A stretch of DNA of 64,000 nt, from positions 1,116,001-1,180,000 of the forward strand of contig CP150547.1 of the NCBI GenBank assembly GCA_049487715.1. Direction: 5' to 3'. Within the stretch, counting starts at the first letter, position 1. Each line of letters opens with the position of its first letter. The stretch is from Pycnococcus provasolii (lineage: Eukaryota > Chlorophyta > Pseudoscourfieldiophyceae > Pseudoscourfieldiales). A program made the position numbers and the translations under genes. Below, one piece after another: positions 21,038 to 31,008 of the stretch. Under the pieces are notes generated by a model. That model did no database searches. It worked only from the letters and a program-made list of their open reading frames with translations, and had not been told where the DNA came from.

Positions 21038-23146
21038 ATGTCGCAAAATCCCTCCGTGGACTCCCACCCTGGGCCAGGCGCAGCGGACTCGCACGTACTC
21101 CACTGTCCTGTGTGCCTCGAGAAGACGCTGAAGCAGACGCTTGAGGAGGTCGTGCCTAGCCTCCAACAGAAGATTGAACAAGTGGAGCGAAATCGCAAGG
21201 GACTGCAAGAGCGCCTCTCGAAGCGTATTGTCGAAGCAAAGCAGGATATTACCAGGCTCAAGAAAGAGGTTGACGAGGAGACGGCGAAGCAGCTCGAGGC
21301 ACGGCAGCAGCATGAGTCATTCATGAGGCAGAGTGCGGAGGAGCGCGAGCGCGCTCGACTGGACGTCGAGGAAACCACCTCCAAGCTGGCCGATTTGAAG
21401 CGAACGAACGAGTCCATGAAGGCGCAGATTGACGAGCTGGCGAGGTTGAAAGTTGCACGCGAGGAGGAGCTTCGGAATTATCGTGCCCAGGTTGAGTCGA
21501 TCGAGAACACTGAACAAGTGGAGCGAAATCGCAAGGGGCTGCAAGAGCAAGAGCGCCTCGCGAAGCGCGTTGTCGAGGCAAAGCAGGATACTACCAGGCT
21601 CAAGAAAGAGGTTGACGAGGAGACGGCGAAGCAGCTCGAGGCACGGCAGCAGCATGAGTCATTCATGAGGCAGAGTGCGGAGGAGCGCGAGCGCGCTCGA
21701 CTGGACATCGAGGAAACCACCTCCAAGCTGGCCGATTTGAAGCGAACGAACGAGTCCATGAAGGCGCAGATTGACGAGCTGGCGAGGTTGAAAGTTGCAC
21801 GCGAGGAGGAGCTTCGGAATTATCGTGCCCAGGTTGAGTCGTACGAGAGCGATCGTGGCGGCATCCTTGCGCGATGCAAGGAGCTTGGAAGGGAGGGTGA
21901 CGTGCTCGCGGTGCGCCGTAACTCGCTGCAGCTCGAGTATGACGGCTTGCTCTCGTCGCTCAAGAGTTTGCAGGAGCACCATGACTCTGCAAAGGCGGCG
22001 TATGATGAGCTCGACGCGTCGACAGCGACGCTCACCGACGATCTGAACGCGCGCAGGCGTGAGCGGGACGCCGCGAGCGAGGACTTTGTCGCCTTGCACG
22101 AGGAGGTGGTTTCCACCCGCCAGGCTACCATCACGCTGCATCAGGGCATAGAGCACGAGAAAGCGCTGACTGTGGAGCAGAACGCGAAGATTGCTGAGCT
22201 GCAGATTGACAATCGCCGCCTTGCAACTGAGCTCCACGAACGGCAGGAAGTGAACTACGATATTCGAACGCTCGTCGACCGATGGGGCCACGTGCGATCC
22301 CGTGCGGAGCAACTCAAGGCGGAGACGAGAGATGCCAAGGCGGAACTGCGCGCCGGCAAGGCGGAGCTCGCTTCCCTGAGCTCTGAGGTGGCGTCCGTTC
22401 GAAAGAATGTTAAAAAGGCCACGGCAGCGCGCGAGCGCAGCATGCGCGATCTCGCGGAGGCTCGCACGGCACTCGCCCAGACGCGCAAGCACAATGCGGT
22501 GGAAAGCGAGCGCATCACGAGAAGTCTTCTGGAGCAGTGCACGAAAGATGCGGCGAGCATTCAGGCTGCGCTCAAGACTTCTCTCAGCACGGGCGCCATG
22601 CTGAGAAAAGCCGAAACAACCTGTGCGGAGATGGGCGCGAAGCTCTTCGAGCGAGGTTTGGATGCTGCGGTACGTGCGAGCGCGGAGGGCTCAAGCGGCG
22701 CGCAGGCTGCCGTGCCGGAGTCAGCCACGACGATGCCTGACTGGCAAGTCAGTCGCCTCGCCTCCTACGAGAATCTCGTCGCAAACGGGCTCGGTGCGAC
22801 GAGGACGTCAAAGCGTGCCACTCGGCCTGCAAGCGCTACGTCGGGGCGCAGTACGGTCATGTCGCACGTTGTTCCGCCCCACAGTGCGGCAGCGGATGCG
22901 GCAGAACGGGCGCGGCGCCTGATGGAGCGCGAGGCTCGTCAGCTCAAACTGCTCAACGAGATTCACGCGACACACGCAGCTGAGTTGAAATCGCTCGCCG
23001 AGGCTTGCAAGGCGGGTTTGAAGGCGGAGCGTGACCTTGTCGCCGAATTGCACCACCAGATGCGTGACGAGTATCGGAGAGACGGCGAAGATGCCCAGGG
23101 TGAGGCCAGAGATGGCGACAACCTGCGCGCCGCTTGGGCTTTGTAA
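21038..23146 (+). CDS. Long coiled-coil protein with internal tandem duplication
   Basis: A 702-residue protein, almost entirely Glu/Lys/Arg/Gln-rich heptads from about residue 25 to 540 and again near the C-terminus (about 625-690). It has a single CPVC at residues 23-26, too little for a zinc finger. Residues about 47-158 are repeated as about 159-268, with one two-residue insertion in the second copy. No motor, GTPase or named domain is visible. The ATG at 21038 follows a TCTCT-rich leader. The stop codon overlaps a TGTAAG. It could be a cytoskeletal, centrosomal or spindle scaffold by shape alone; this is inference and no family name is given. Confidence 0.8.
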   Translation: MSQNPSVDSHPGPGAADSHVLHCPVCLEKTLKQTLEEVVPSLQQKIEQVERNRKGLQERLSKRIVEAKQDITRLKKEVDEETAKQLEARQQHESFMRQSAEERERARLDVEETTSKLADLKRTNESMKAQIDELARLKVAREEELRNYRAQVESIENTEQVERNRKGLQEQERLAKRVVEAKQDTTRLKKEVDEETAKQLEARQQHESFMRQSAEERERARLDIEETTSKLADLKRTNESMKAQIDELARLKVAREEELRNYRAQVESYESDRGGILARCKELGREGDVLAVRRNSLQLEYDGLLSSLKSLQEHHDSAKAAYDELDASTATLTDDLNARRRERDAASEDFVALHEEVVSTRQATITLHQGIEHEKALTVEQNAKIAELQIDNRRLATELHERQEVNYDIRTLVDRWGHVRSRAEQLKAETRDAKAELRAGKAELASLSSEVASVRKNVKKATAARERSMRDLAEARTALAQTRKHNAVESERITRSLLEQCTKDAASIQAALKTSLSTGAMLRKAETTCAEMGAKLFERGLDAAVRASAEGSSGAQAAVPESATTMPDWQVSRLASYENLVANGLGATRTSKRATRPASATSGRSTVMSHVVPPHSAAADAAERARRLMEREARQLKLLNEIHATHAAELKSLAEACKAGLKAERDLVAELHHQMRDEYRRDGEDAQGEARDGDNLRAAWAL
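21176..21841 (+). repeat. Near-identical tandem duplication inside coiled-coil gene
   Basis: Copy 1 spans about 21176-21511 (336 nt), copy 2 about 21512-21841. Copy 2 has a 6-nt insertion (CAAGAG). The changes cluster in the first 90 nt; after that I see essentially one difference (GTC versus ATC) over more than 200 nt. Confidence 0.9.
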
Positions 23147-23235
23147 GTCGTTATGTGTACAACCGTGTATATCATATTACTATATTACCTATTATATTAC
23201 TGAATGATCGACCTGAGCTCTCTTCCATCGACTGC

Positions 23236-23451
23236 TCACCAGAGAGCCGGTCGGTCTGCAGCGACGAGTAGAAGTATTGCGCCACATGCCAGCGAAGCCG
23301 CGAGCCAAGCAGCTCTGCTTGTTGAGTTCACTCCCTCCGCTGAAGTCGAGGTCGTCTCGTCGTTTCCCTCAGCCGCGGCGACGGCGATGACGTGAAGAAA
23401 ACACGAGGCGACTGCGATTAGAGTTTGCGCACAAGATCTTCTCCTGACCAT
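23236..23451 (-). CDS. Small secreted, possibly GPI-anchored Ala/Ser/Thr peptide
   Basis: A 71-residue frame from the ATG at 23451. It has a basic start (MVRRR), a hydrophobic signal-like core ending AVAAA, a short Thr/Ser/Glu middle with an Asn-Ser-Thr glycosylation site, and a hydrophobic C-terminus (LAASLACGAILLLVA) that ends almost at the stop. This layout fits small GPI-anchored arabinogalactan-type peptides. There is no family match to prove it; the frame is short and could be chance in a GC-rich region. Confidence 0.4.
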   Translation of the reverse strand: MVRRRSCAQTLIAVASCFLHVIAVAAAEGNDETTSTSAEGVNSTSRAAWLAASLACGAILLLVAADRPALW

Positions 23452-24105
23452 GCTGCTGTGTGCTATAGTTGTCTCGCGGACAGAGCTCAAACAGATGAGC
23501 AAGTTGGTTCTTCGCAAGTGCAAGCAAGCTAAACGTAGCTAGCTCAAGGCTAAGATAACGTTACCAAACACAAATGACACCTCTCTCTCTCTCCGCCGTT
23601 TTCAACTTGTTGCGAATGGGATACGTCGTCGGGAACGTCGTGCGTTGCGTGAAAATACCCCAAACAAAAATGAAACAAACGCTGTTCTCCTGACACCACT
23701 TTTGAAGCAGTTGATGAATTGAAGCAAAAGTGTTGGTTTCGAGGCTCATTCCTGCCATGAAGGAAGACGATCCTCCTCGAGACCTGCTTCACCATCTGCT
23801 TTACCATCTGCTTCCTTCAGACCTGTTTGGTCTCGTTCGTTCGCTCGTTCGTTCCTGTGGCCTCTCGTGCTGGTATGTAAGTATGTACCATCCTATTTGG
23901 TAAACGTTTTATTTGGTAGAGGTCTTTGCTTTCCTGTACTTGGTACACGCGCACGCCTTTTCCCATCTTCATCGTTCATCGTTCGTCATCGTCCTTCATC
24001 GTTCATCGTTTTTCAATATCGTTCGCCATATCGTTTTTAGTCATTAGTGAGACACCTGCCTGTGTTTTGGTGGTGGTTTTTTTTGAAAAAAATCCCTTTT
24101 GGTGA
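23452..24105. other. Intergenic region
   Basis: No convincing gene. A 65-codon minus-strand frame at 23561-23758 has no recognisable feature. There are short repeats of CGTTCGTTCG (near 23838), ATCGTTCATCGTT (near 23966-24010) and a TTTGG run before the ATG at 24106. Confidence 0.45.
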
Positions 24106-24852
24106 ATGCCGCCAGGCTGCATCAACAGCTGCTTCGCTCCTAACGAGGCGGAGACGTACCTTGCACGCATACCCAGCAGAGACGGACTGAGAATCAATAA
24201 GCCTGCCGCAGGACAGCCGCTGCTGCTCAAAGAGAGAAACGACGATCCGACGACTATTGACGACTCCGTCGATAGAAGCTCCACCGAAAGTTCGCGACGC
24301 ATCTCACGCAACAACCTCATTTCCTCAACCTTTCTCAAGTTCACCAAGGAACAAAAGCCTGCACTCAACGAACGGAGTTCGTACGACGAAGCGCTGGGCG
24401 ATCAGCCCTACGAAGCCAAGTATAGCGCGTTAGAGCCGCTCGAGGTAGCTCACTGCCCGGACGACTGTGAGCACGTTCAACCTCTGCCGGCACTGCCTCA
24501 CCCGCGACTGGAGCGTGGAAGCTCGTCGCTCGTTGACGACGAACCTGAAACATCTTCGCGAGACGTTCGCCCGAAGTTTGTGCGCACGAGCGACGGCGAA
24601 TACGAACTCAGCCATCCCGATAAAGCTCAAGCAAACACGAGGAGTTTCGACCGGCGGCGACAGGAAGCTTACGGCGTGAAAGGCGACGAGGCTGCAAGAT
24701 TCCCGAGCTCCACGGCCGCAGAGGGGAAAGTGTTCGCCGAGGCGCAGCAACTGGAGCGGAGTAGTGCGCAGTGGATCCAGCTCGCATCCTTCGCGGTCTT
24801 CACGCCAGCTGTGGTTCTTCTGGCTTACTACGTCAGAGCCCTCTCGGGATAA
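24106..24852 (+). CDS. Unknown protein with C-terminal membrane anchor
   Basis: A 248-residue protein, hydrophilic and rich in Ser, Arg, Asp and Glu until a single hydrophobic segment near the end (about 224-243, IQLASFAVFTPAVVLLAYYV). It would be tail-anchored if translation stops at the TAA at 24850-24852. Pro-Leu-Pro-Ala-Leu-Pro near residue 125 and di-acidic patches suggest a disordered cytosolic region. I recognise no family. The next long ORF lies in the same frame only five codons past the stop, so this may be the first cistron of a dicistronic mRNA, or the N-terminal part of one longer protein made by readthrough. Confidence 0.65.
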   Translation: MPPGCINSCFAPNEAETYLARIPSRDGLRINKPAAGQPLLLKERNDDPTTIDDSVDRSSTESSRRISRNNLISSTFLKFTKEQKPALNERSSYDEALGDQPYEAKYSALEPLEVAHCPDDCEHVQPLPALPHPRLERGSSSLVDDEPETSSRDVRPKFVRTSDGEYELSHPDKAQANTRSFDRRRQEAYGVKGDEAARFPSSTAAEGKVFAEAQQLERSSAQWIQLASFAVFTPAVVLLAYYVRALSG

Positions 24853-24867
24853 CACACGCACGCTAGC

Positions 24868-27489
24868 ATGCCAATTATCAGCTCGCTCGCCTACGTCATC
24901 ACGCTCGCCGCCCTCGTGGTGGCCATCGTTGGCACAGCGGTGCGGTACCGCCTGTACAAAATCGCGTCGCGAGCGGCAAGCCAAGGTCTACGCAGCGGCT
25001 CGCCCGTGGCAACGATTCAGTGGAGCCACTACTACTGGTGGTGCTGCACATGGGACATAATCATCACGAGACTCGGCTGGATTGCAGCTCGCGTCGTGTT
25101 AAACTCTCCCGTCGGACCCTACGTCGCTCACCTGCTCGCGGCTGGCGCGATGGCGCTCGCTCGCGCAATCACACGCGCATACCCGGATCTTGCCGCCGAT
25201 GTGGGGCGCCTTCCACTGTCCAACATCAGCTCTATATTCGTAAGCCGTGAGGGACTGTGCCTGCTGTCGCTCGGCATTGCTTTGTTCATCGAAAATCGGC
25301 GATTCGTTCTGCTCGTTCGGCGCTTCTTGTGGAATAAGTCTAAGACGGATGCGGCGGATGGCTCCGCGTATCTCAAAAGGCACGCGCACGAGTGGGTCGT
25401 CGTCAAGCCGCTTGGCTTTGTTCCAAGGGGCTCGTGGGCGTCCACCGCCGCGCAGAAGAAGCTCAAGCTTTTGCATCTTAAGGCGGCGATGGTCACTGCT
25501 GATCGACCTCTCTTCAGACCTTCCGACGACGAAAAGTATTCGTTCGGCTCTGGCCGTGCAGCTGGAGAGGATGCGCTACAACTTCTCAACAACCTTTCCC
25601 ATAAGAATACGAGGTGGTGCTCCACATGCGATTTCTCGTCCGCAGGCGCCGGGACATGGAAGGTTGCGCGAGAAGAGGAAACGGCGGAGGAGGCGCCGTT
25701 CACGATTCTGCGGTTCCCCGCAGATGACGAACCGCGACGTCTTCAGCTTCGCGTCTACGCGCGTTCAGGCGCTGCGGCGATGGATCAGTTCGAGGCGCGA
25801 GGGAACGCTGACGTCCCTGACACGGCTGCACCATTCATCCCACGGCGCGGCTCGGCACTTTTGGCGCTGAGCTCCCCTGACGCGCATGGATTAGAGGAGC
25901 TGTGGGACGCCAACCCGCTCCTGGCAAATCGCATCGTGAATACGTACTTGGCTGATGCAACGGCGGGAGGTGCCGACGATGCACCGGCGACCGAGATCGA
26001 GGTGTTCACAATTCATGACGATGGTGCCGCCATGCAGGTTGCTCCAGCTTCGACACCCCCCACCTCGACGGCGCGGCGTGGACTTGCGAGCTGGCTTTGT
26101 GCTTCGGGCACCGAGGAAACCATCAGCCGGGCTGATCGCGCAATATCACAACCATCCACTGCTCCGCGCATGGAGTCCGTTGGTGTTCTTCGCGTTGCCA
26201 TTCGACGATATCAGCACTCGCCAGCATCTGGCAGCTCTAGGTCGAAGGAAAAAACCCCACCGCTGCCAGGCCCTTCCTGCGACGTACTGTACCGTTCCCT
26301 GAACGCAAAATACGGCGCGGCGCTTGATCGATTCGTTTCGGCCATCAATCAGTTCATCTTTGCAGGCGATCCGAGTGACGTATTTAGGCAGTTAGCCGAG
26401 GCTCCCCTTCGCACGCTATCACCTCGCATCTGGCGGGTTGTCCGATTGATTCCAACGCTCGATGAATCGAGCCCGATGCGTGCATCGTGGCTCAGATTTG
26501 TCGAGAGAGTGCAGCGCACGATAATCCGAGGCGTGGTGGCTCCCCTCGTGTACCTGCTAGCCCCAACCGCTTATCACGCCGCAAGCCAGACATCGTATAT
26601 GGACATGTCGTCCCCGCGGAGTGTTCAAAAAGGTGGCGACAGCACTGGAAGCAGCAGCTCAGAGAGCAGCAGTCCAGGTGACACATCTCCTAGTTCGACG
26701 CCGCGATCGCTTGCCCCAGAGACGCGCGACTACGCTGCTGAAGCGCTGCTGCTTGCTAAGACGCTGCGTCGCTGGGTCATTCGCAAGGTGATCGACGAGA
26801 AGCCGTACGCCATGACGACGGCATTCTTCTACGCCGCCATACCCCTTGCCGTGGCTGCGCACATTGCCGTGATGCAGTTCCCCTTGGTTTCCACTGCGAT
26901 GTATCTTCTCTCATCTACCATACGCCTCGCGCTGCTCGTCCTCCTCGAGACGATGACATTGTATGCCCCGTGGTACATGGGTAAGATGCTACTGGCGAAG
27001 GATACTTGCTGTGACGTTCCAGAGTCAGGTGCACCGTCGAACCGAGCTGAGAATACCTACGACGATCCGGTGAGCTCACTGCTCGGAGCACTTCCCGCGC
27101 CTCAGCGCCCTCCGTCTCGTGGCAGCGCGGTGTACTCGTCATTCGAGCATCAAGGGCACATTCGTCTGCTCTTCTACCTGCACGCTCTCCAGTGGATCCA
27201 CACGTTCGACCCTCTGCTTCTGCTGATTGTCGTCACGCCGCTGCCGTCCACGATCACACCCGTGCACCCGACAGCCAGCTTGATGGCACGCGACGCCGTC
27301 TCTCAGGTGAGTCTCTCCTGGCTCCCCTCCGGCGTGGTTCGCGGTAGTCTCGCCTTGCTCGTGGGCTGCGGTTGGCCGTTGCTGAACGGCATTGCCTTCG
27401 CGACAATGCTCTTGCGAATCTTGAGTGGCGTGTACGCGCTGCTCGCCCCGGAAAGCGTGCTGTTCAAGTGGCTTACATCGCACTATTAA
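24868..27489 (+). CDS. Unknown multi-pass membrane protein
   Basis: An 873-residue protein with hydrophobic segments near residues 3-27, about 82-105, about 120-140, a pair around 650-700, one near 770-795 and two near 820-865. Between them is a long hydrophilic domain (about 170-540) with Ser/Glu-rich and Ala-rich linkers. A Trp/Tyr/Cys-rich patch (WSHYYWWCCTWD) lies near residue 52. I recognise no family. Its ATG is 15 nt after the stop of the preceding ORF and in the same frame, leaving no room for a separate promoter. Calling it an independent gene is therefore uncertain, although the frame is clearly coding by length and composition. Confidence 0.75.
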   Translation: MPIISSLAYVITLAALVVAIVGTAVRYRLYKIASRAASQGLRSGSPVATIQWSHYYWWCCTWDIIITRLGWIAARVVLNSPVGPYVAHLLAAGAMALARAITRAYPDLAADVGRLPLSNISSIFVSREGLCLLSLGIALFIENRRFVLLVRRFLWNKSKTDAADGSAYLKRHAHEWVVVKPLGFVPRGSWASTAAQKKLKLLHLKAAMVTADRPLFRPSDDEKYSFGSGRAAGEDALQLLNNLSHKNTRWCSTCDFSSAGAGTWKVAREEETAEEAPFTILRFPADDEPRRLQLRVYARSGAAAMDQFEARGNADVPDTAAPFIPRRGSALLALSSPDAHGLEELWDANPLLANRIVNTYLADATAGGADDAPATEIEVFTIHDDGAAMQVAPASTPPTSTARRGLASWLCASGTEETISRADRAISQPSTAPRMESVGVLRVAIRRYQHSPASGSSRSKEKTPPLPGPSCDVLYRSLNAKYGAALDRFVSAINQFIFAGDPSDVFRQLAEAPLRTLSPRIWRVVRLIPTLDESSPMRASWLRFVERVQRTIIRGVVAPLVYLLAPTAYHAASQTSYMDMSSPRSVQKGGDSTGSSSSESSSPGDTSPSSTPRSLAPETRDYAAEALLLAKTLRRWVIRKVIDEKPYAMTTAFFYAAIPLAVAAHIAVMQFPLVSTAMYLLSSTIRLALLVLLETMTLYAPWYMGKMLLAKDTCCDVPESGAPSNRAENTYDDPVSSLLGALPAPQRPPSRGSAVYSSFEHQGHIRLLFYLHALQWIHTFDPLLLLIVVTPLPSTITPVHPTASLMARDAVSQVSLSWLPSGVVRGSLALLVGCGWPLLNGIAFATMLLRILSGVYALLAPESVLFKWLTSHY

Positions 27490-27800
27490 TAGTCTAGCCT
27501 ATATTTTTAAGGAGCGTCCCTTTGCCGTACCCGTGCAACTTCCCCCCACCTTACCTACTTACATACCACAGAAAGTGCAGTGGTACGTAAAACTTTACCG
27601 TACCGGTACAGTAATAAGCTGACCCGAGGGCAAGGCTGGAAGACGAGGTTACGCTGGCCAACCCTCCAACACTCAAATAAAACAGTCAACTTTTGGGGAT
27701 CCCTCGTTGGTGTATTACCAATATCCGATCCGTCCCCGTCCTACCACTCCCCCACCACTCCCCCTCTTCGATCGCGTCCGTGATCATTCGGAGGCGAGTG
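27490..27800. other. Intergenic region
   Basis: Contains AT-rich remnants with GTAC-type palindromes (TACCGTACCGGTACAG near 27595) similar to words near 4305 and 42211. Nothing coding is supported; the in-frame extension upstream of 27801 begins at a non-ATG codon. Confidence 0.4.
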
Positions 27801-30800
27801 ATGGCGATGCTGCTGCGCCCGGCGGTGGTGCCCTCGCGGCGGCCCCGCCTTAACGCCTTGAGGCCGTGGCCACTGCTCCTCCTGCTCGTGTTGTGGGCCC
27901 TCTCCGCATCCGCCTTGTCTGCTCACGGTGGTCGCCCGGTGTCCTCGTCCTCCGCCTCGGACCTCTCCACGCGCATCGAGCGACTGAAGGAAAGGCTGCG
28001 GAACCTGAACAACAAAAAGCTGGACCCGGCACTGCAGGAGGAACTCAAGGGAGCCATCGTGGAGGCTGATGACGCGGTGGCAAAGCTCAACGGCGAGGGG
28101 AAGGGTTATGGCCACGGGAAGCGCGTGGCCACGACGACTACAGAGGCAACCAAAACTACCACCACCGCGACGACTACAAAGGCAACCAAAACTATCACCA
28201 CCGCGACGACAACCACCTCCACCACCGCCGCCGCCACCGCTGACGCGAAATCAAAGACTGACGACGAGACGCCACCTATGCCGCCGCGTCGCATGGAGCT
28301 TGAGGGAACAACCGTGCGACACAGACACAGTCATAAACAGACCAGCTCCGTCGACGAAGCGGAGGAAGAGGTGGAGGAAACGGTGGAGGAGGCAGAGGAG
28401 GTGCTCGAGAAGGCCAAGGAGGAGGAGCATGAGGCGGACGATGCGGAGGAGAAGGCGGAGCATATGCTCGAAGAGGCGAAGGAGGAGAAGAAGAATGCGG
28501 AGAAGGTTGAGGAAGAGGCTGAAGAGCTGCTCGCTGAAATGGAGAAGGAGCACGCCGATGACAAGGCGTCAATCTCCAAACGAGGAGGCGATGAAGTGGC
28601 ACATGCGGATGCGGAAAAGGAGGCGGAAGAGGTGGTTACGTCGACGGATGATGAGAGTGCCGAGGAAGAAACGGATTCTGGCGATAGCTCGCTCGCACCA
28701 AAGAAGACGCATCGCTCGCGCTCTTCTGCAGGCGTCGACGACGCAGAGGAGGATGGTTTGGCGACATCTGCCGAGGAGGAAAGTGCGCGCGCTTCGAAGT
28801 CAGGAGGAGGAGGAGGAGGAGCCCAAGTCAAAGATGGACGACGAAGAGCACACAGGCGATGCGCCATCCTCCGACGAGGAGGAGAGCGCGCCGGAAGAGG
28901 TGATTACGTCGACGGATGATGAGAGTGCCGAGGAAGAAACGGATTCTGGCGATAGCTCGCTCGCACCAAAGAAGACGCATCGCTCGCGCTCTTCTGCAGG
29001 CGTCGACGACGCAGAGGAGGATGGTTTGGCGACATCTGCCGAGGAGGAAAGTGCGCGCGCTTCGAAGTCAGAGGAGGAGGAGGAGGAGCCCAAGTCAAAG
29101 ATGGACGACGAAGAGCACACAGGCGATGCGCCATCCTCCGACGAGGAGGAGAGCGCGCCGGAAGAGGTGATTACGTCGAAGTATGATGAGAGTGCCGAGG
29201 AAGAAACGGATTCTGGCGATAGCTCGCTCGCACCAAAGAAGACGCATCGCTCGCGCTCTTCTGCAGGCGTCGACGACGCAGAGGAGGATGGTTTGGCGAC
29301 ATCTGCCGAGGAGGAAAGCGCGCCCGCTTCGAAGTCGGAGGAGGAGGAGGAGGTGCATCCCGATTCAGAGGTAGCCGACGAAGAGCACACAGGCGATGCG
29401 CCATCCTCCGACGAGGATGAAAGTGCGTCCGCTTCGAAGTCGAAAGAGTTGGACGAGGAGGAGGAGGAGGTGCATAAGTCCGAGTCAAAGGTGGCAGATG
29501 AAGAGCTTGCTGGCGACGAAGAAACCTACTCCCAAAGTAGTGGTGATTCGCCGTCAAAGTACTGCTCGCCACGACAGCGCCGCCAAGGCCTCTGCGGAGA
29601 TGACATTGATGACATTGCACCACCTGCTGCTCCTTCGTCAGTGTACCGCACGACATCAGCAGGACGGGCAAGAAGTGGTAGGCCATGTACCCGTTCCCGC
29701 AGGCGACGCGGCGAATGTGACGACGATTCGACAGAGGAATCTTCCATAGGATCTGCTCGCGCTCGCGTTTCCCCTGAGGAGGAGGACGTCGAACAATCGA
29801 ATGTTGATTCCTTTGAGGAGACGGGTGAGTCACTAGATTCCGATACTTCTGCAGATGTGGCTGAGGCGACTACGGAGCCAGGATCGGAGGACGAGATGGA
29901 TGTCGAGCATGAGAAGGAGTCCGTGACGGAAACTGATGAGGAATCGCTTTCCGAGGATACTGCAGTTGAACACACACATGTGCGCTCGCACATTCATGCG
30001 TCGCCACCTGAGGAGGAATCGCCGGTGCATGAGGAGCCTTCGCCAAAAGCCGAGCTTGAGCAGGTGGACGACGCCGGCGAAGATGCAGGCAATGCACGAG
30101 GGATGACGCATCAGATCACTCTGCTAGTATCAGCCGTCATTGTTGCTGGTCTTGCCACCTGGTACTACAAGACGTATGGGATTCCCAAATTCGGTGGTGG
30201 TGATACCAGTGCAAAGAGCGGAAGCACGGACGAAGAACGCAAGCCACTTGCCCTGGAGACGGCAAAGGATTGGGATGACTGGGATGACGACGACGACGGT
30301 GATGACGGTGATGACGTGGAGGCACCTTCCGCTGCACGCCTGCCACCTAAGCCTTCAAAGGCGCAAGCCAAGAAGCGTGACGCGGAGGAGGTGGAGCTGG
30401 CGAGGATGCCGAAGCCCTCCTCCGCACTATCTCCGCGGGCAAATTCTCCCAAGGCGCTCTCTCCAAAGGTGATTTCACCCCGAAGCGACGGTGGTGACTC
30501 TTTCAAGAGCTTCACAGAGCAGGACTTGACGGAGGAGACTGTGCGGGCGCAATCCCCATCGCATTCGTCACAGCCACCCCCGCGCGTCGCAGCCGCTTCC
30601 TTTTCCGAAGGATTCGACGTGGATGAGCTGGAAGCTGCGGAATTGGCAGCTTCTGCCCAGGCGGTGAAGGAGGAAGAGGCTGCAAGGGAGGCTGCACGCA
30701 GAGCAAAGGAGGCAGAGGCGGCTGAGCGTGACGCGCTCTTTGCGGATCTCGAGGTGTCGGGTGTTTCTAACATTCTGGGCAAGGGCAAGGAAAAGGGCAA

Positions 30801-30954
30801 GGAAAAGAAAGAGAAGCCACGCCTTGGTGCCTCGCGCATCCAAGCTGCTCCAAAGGAGAGCTCCCTGCCAACTGCGGATGATACGACGGCAGATCTTGAG
30901 GAGGCTGCTGGAGCGTGGGGAGATGACGAGGACCTCGAGGATCTCGAGGTTTGA
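27801..30954 (+). CDS. Acidic repeat-rich single-pass membrane protein, frame broken
   Basis: From the ATG at 27801: a basic start and a strong hydrophobic signal core (PWPLLLLLVLWALSASALSA), a short helical segment, a Thr-rich run (about 110-150), Glu/Ala heptads, then an extremely acidic Ser/Glu/Asp region containing three 89-residue tandem repeats. A membrane segment (ITLLVSAVIVAGLATWYY, nt about 30115-30170) follows, then a tail with poly-Asp and an Ala/Glu coiled coil. The frame shifts by +1 near 28803-28821, in a GGA run within the first repeat that has 19 bases where the second copy has 18. Without that extra base the protein is about 1050 residues. Whether the break is real or an assembly error cannot be told here. 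The predicted topology is ER lumen or cell surface outside, cytosolic coiled-coil tail inside. No family is recognised. Confidence 0.7.
28626..29427 (+). repeat. Three tandem 267-bp coding repeats
   Basis: Copy 1 runs 28626-28893 (268 nt with the extra base), copy 2 28894-29160 (267 nt) and copy 3 29161 to about 29427, diverging after the EESAPASKS region. Copies 1 and 2 differ at very few sites. Each unit encodes an acidic stretch plus the basic KKTHRSRSSAG motif. Confidence 0.93.
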
Positions 30955-31008
30955 TGGTCACATCTATTATAGGTACAACTGTTTTACAAATGGAAGAAAT
31001 CGTTTTTT

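Noticed and set aside
23561-23758. 65-codon minus-strand frame
   Set aside because: No signal, domain or context to support it.
24830-24866. A 37-nt intron joining the two membrane ORFs (GTCAGA...GCTAG)
   Set aside because: Too short, a poor donor, and 37 nt would shift the frame although both ORFs are already in the same frame.
28069-28800. Overlapping + strand frame inside the acidic membrane-protein gene
   Set aside because: Before the frame break it is Arg/Pro-rich shadow text; only after about 28803 does this frame match the acidic repeats.
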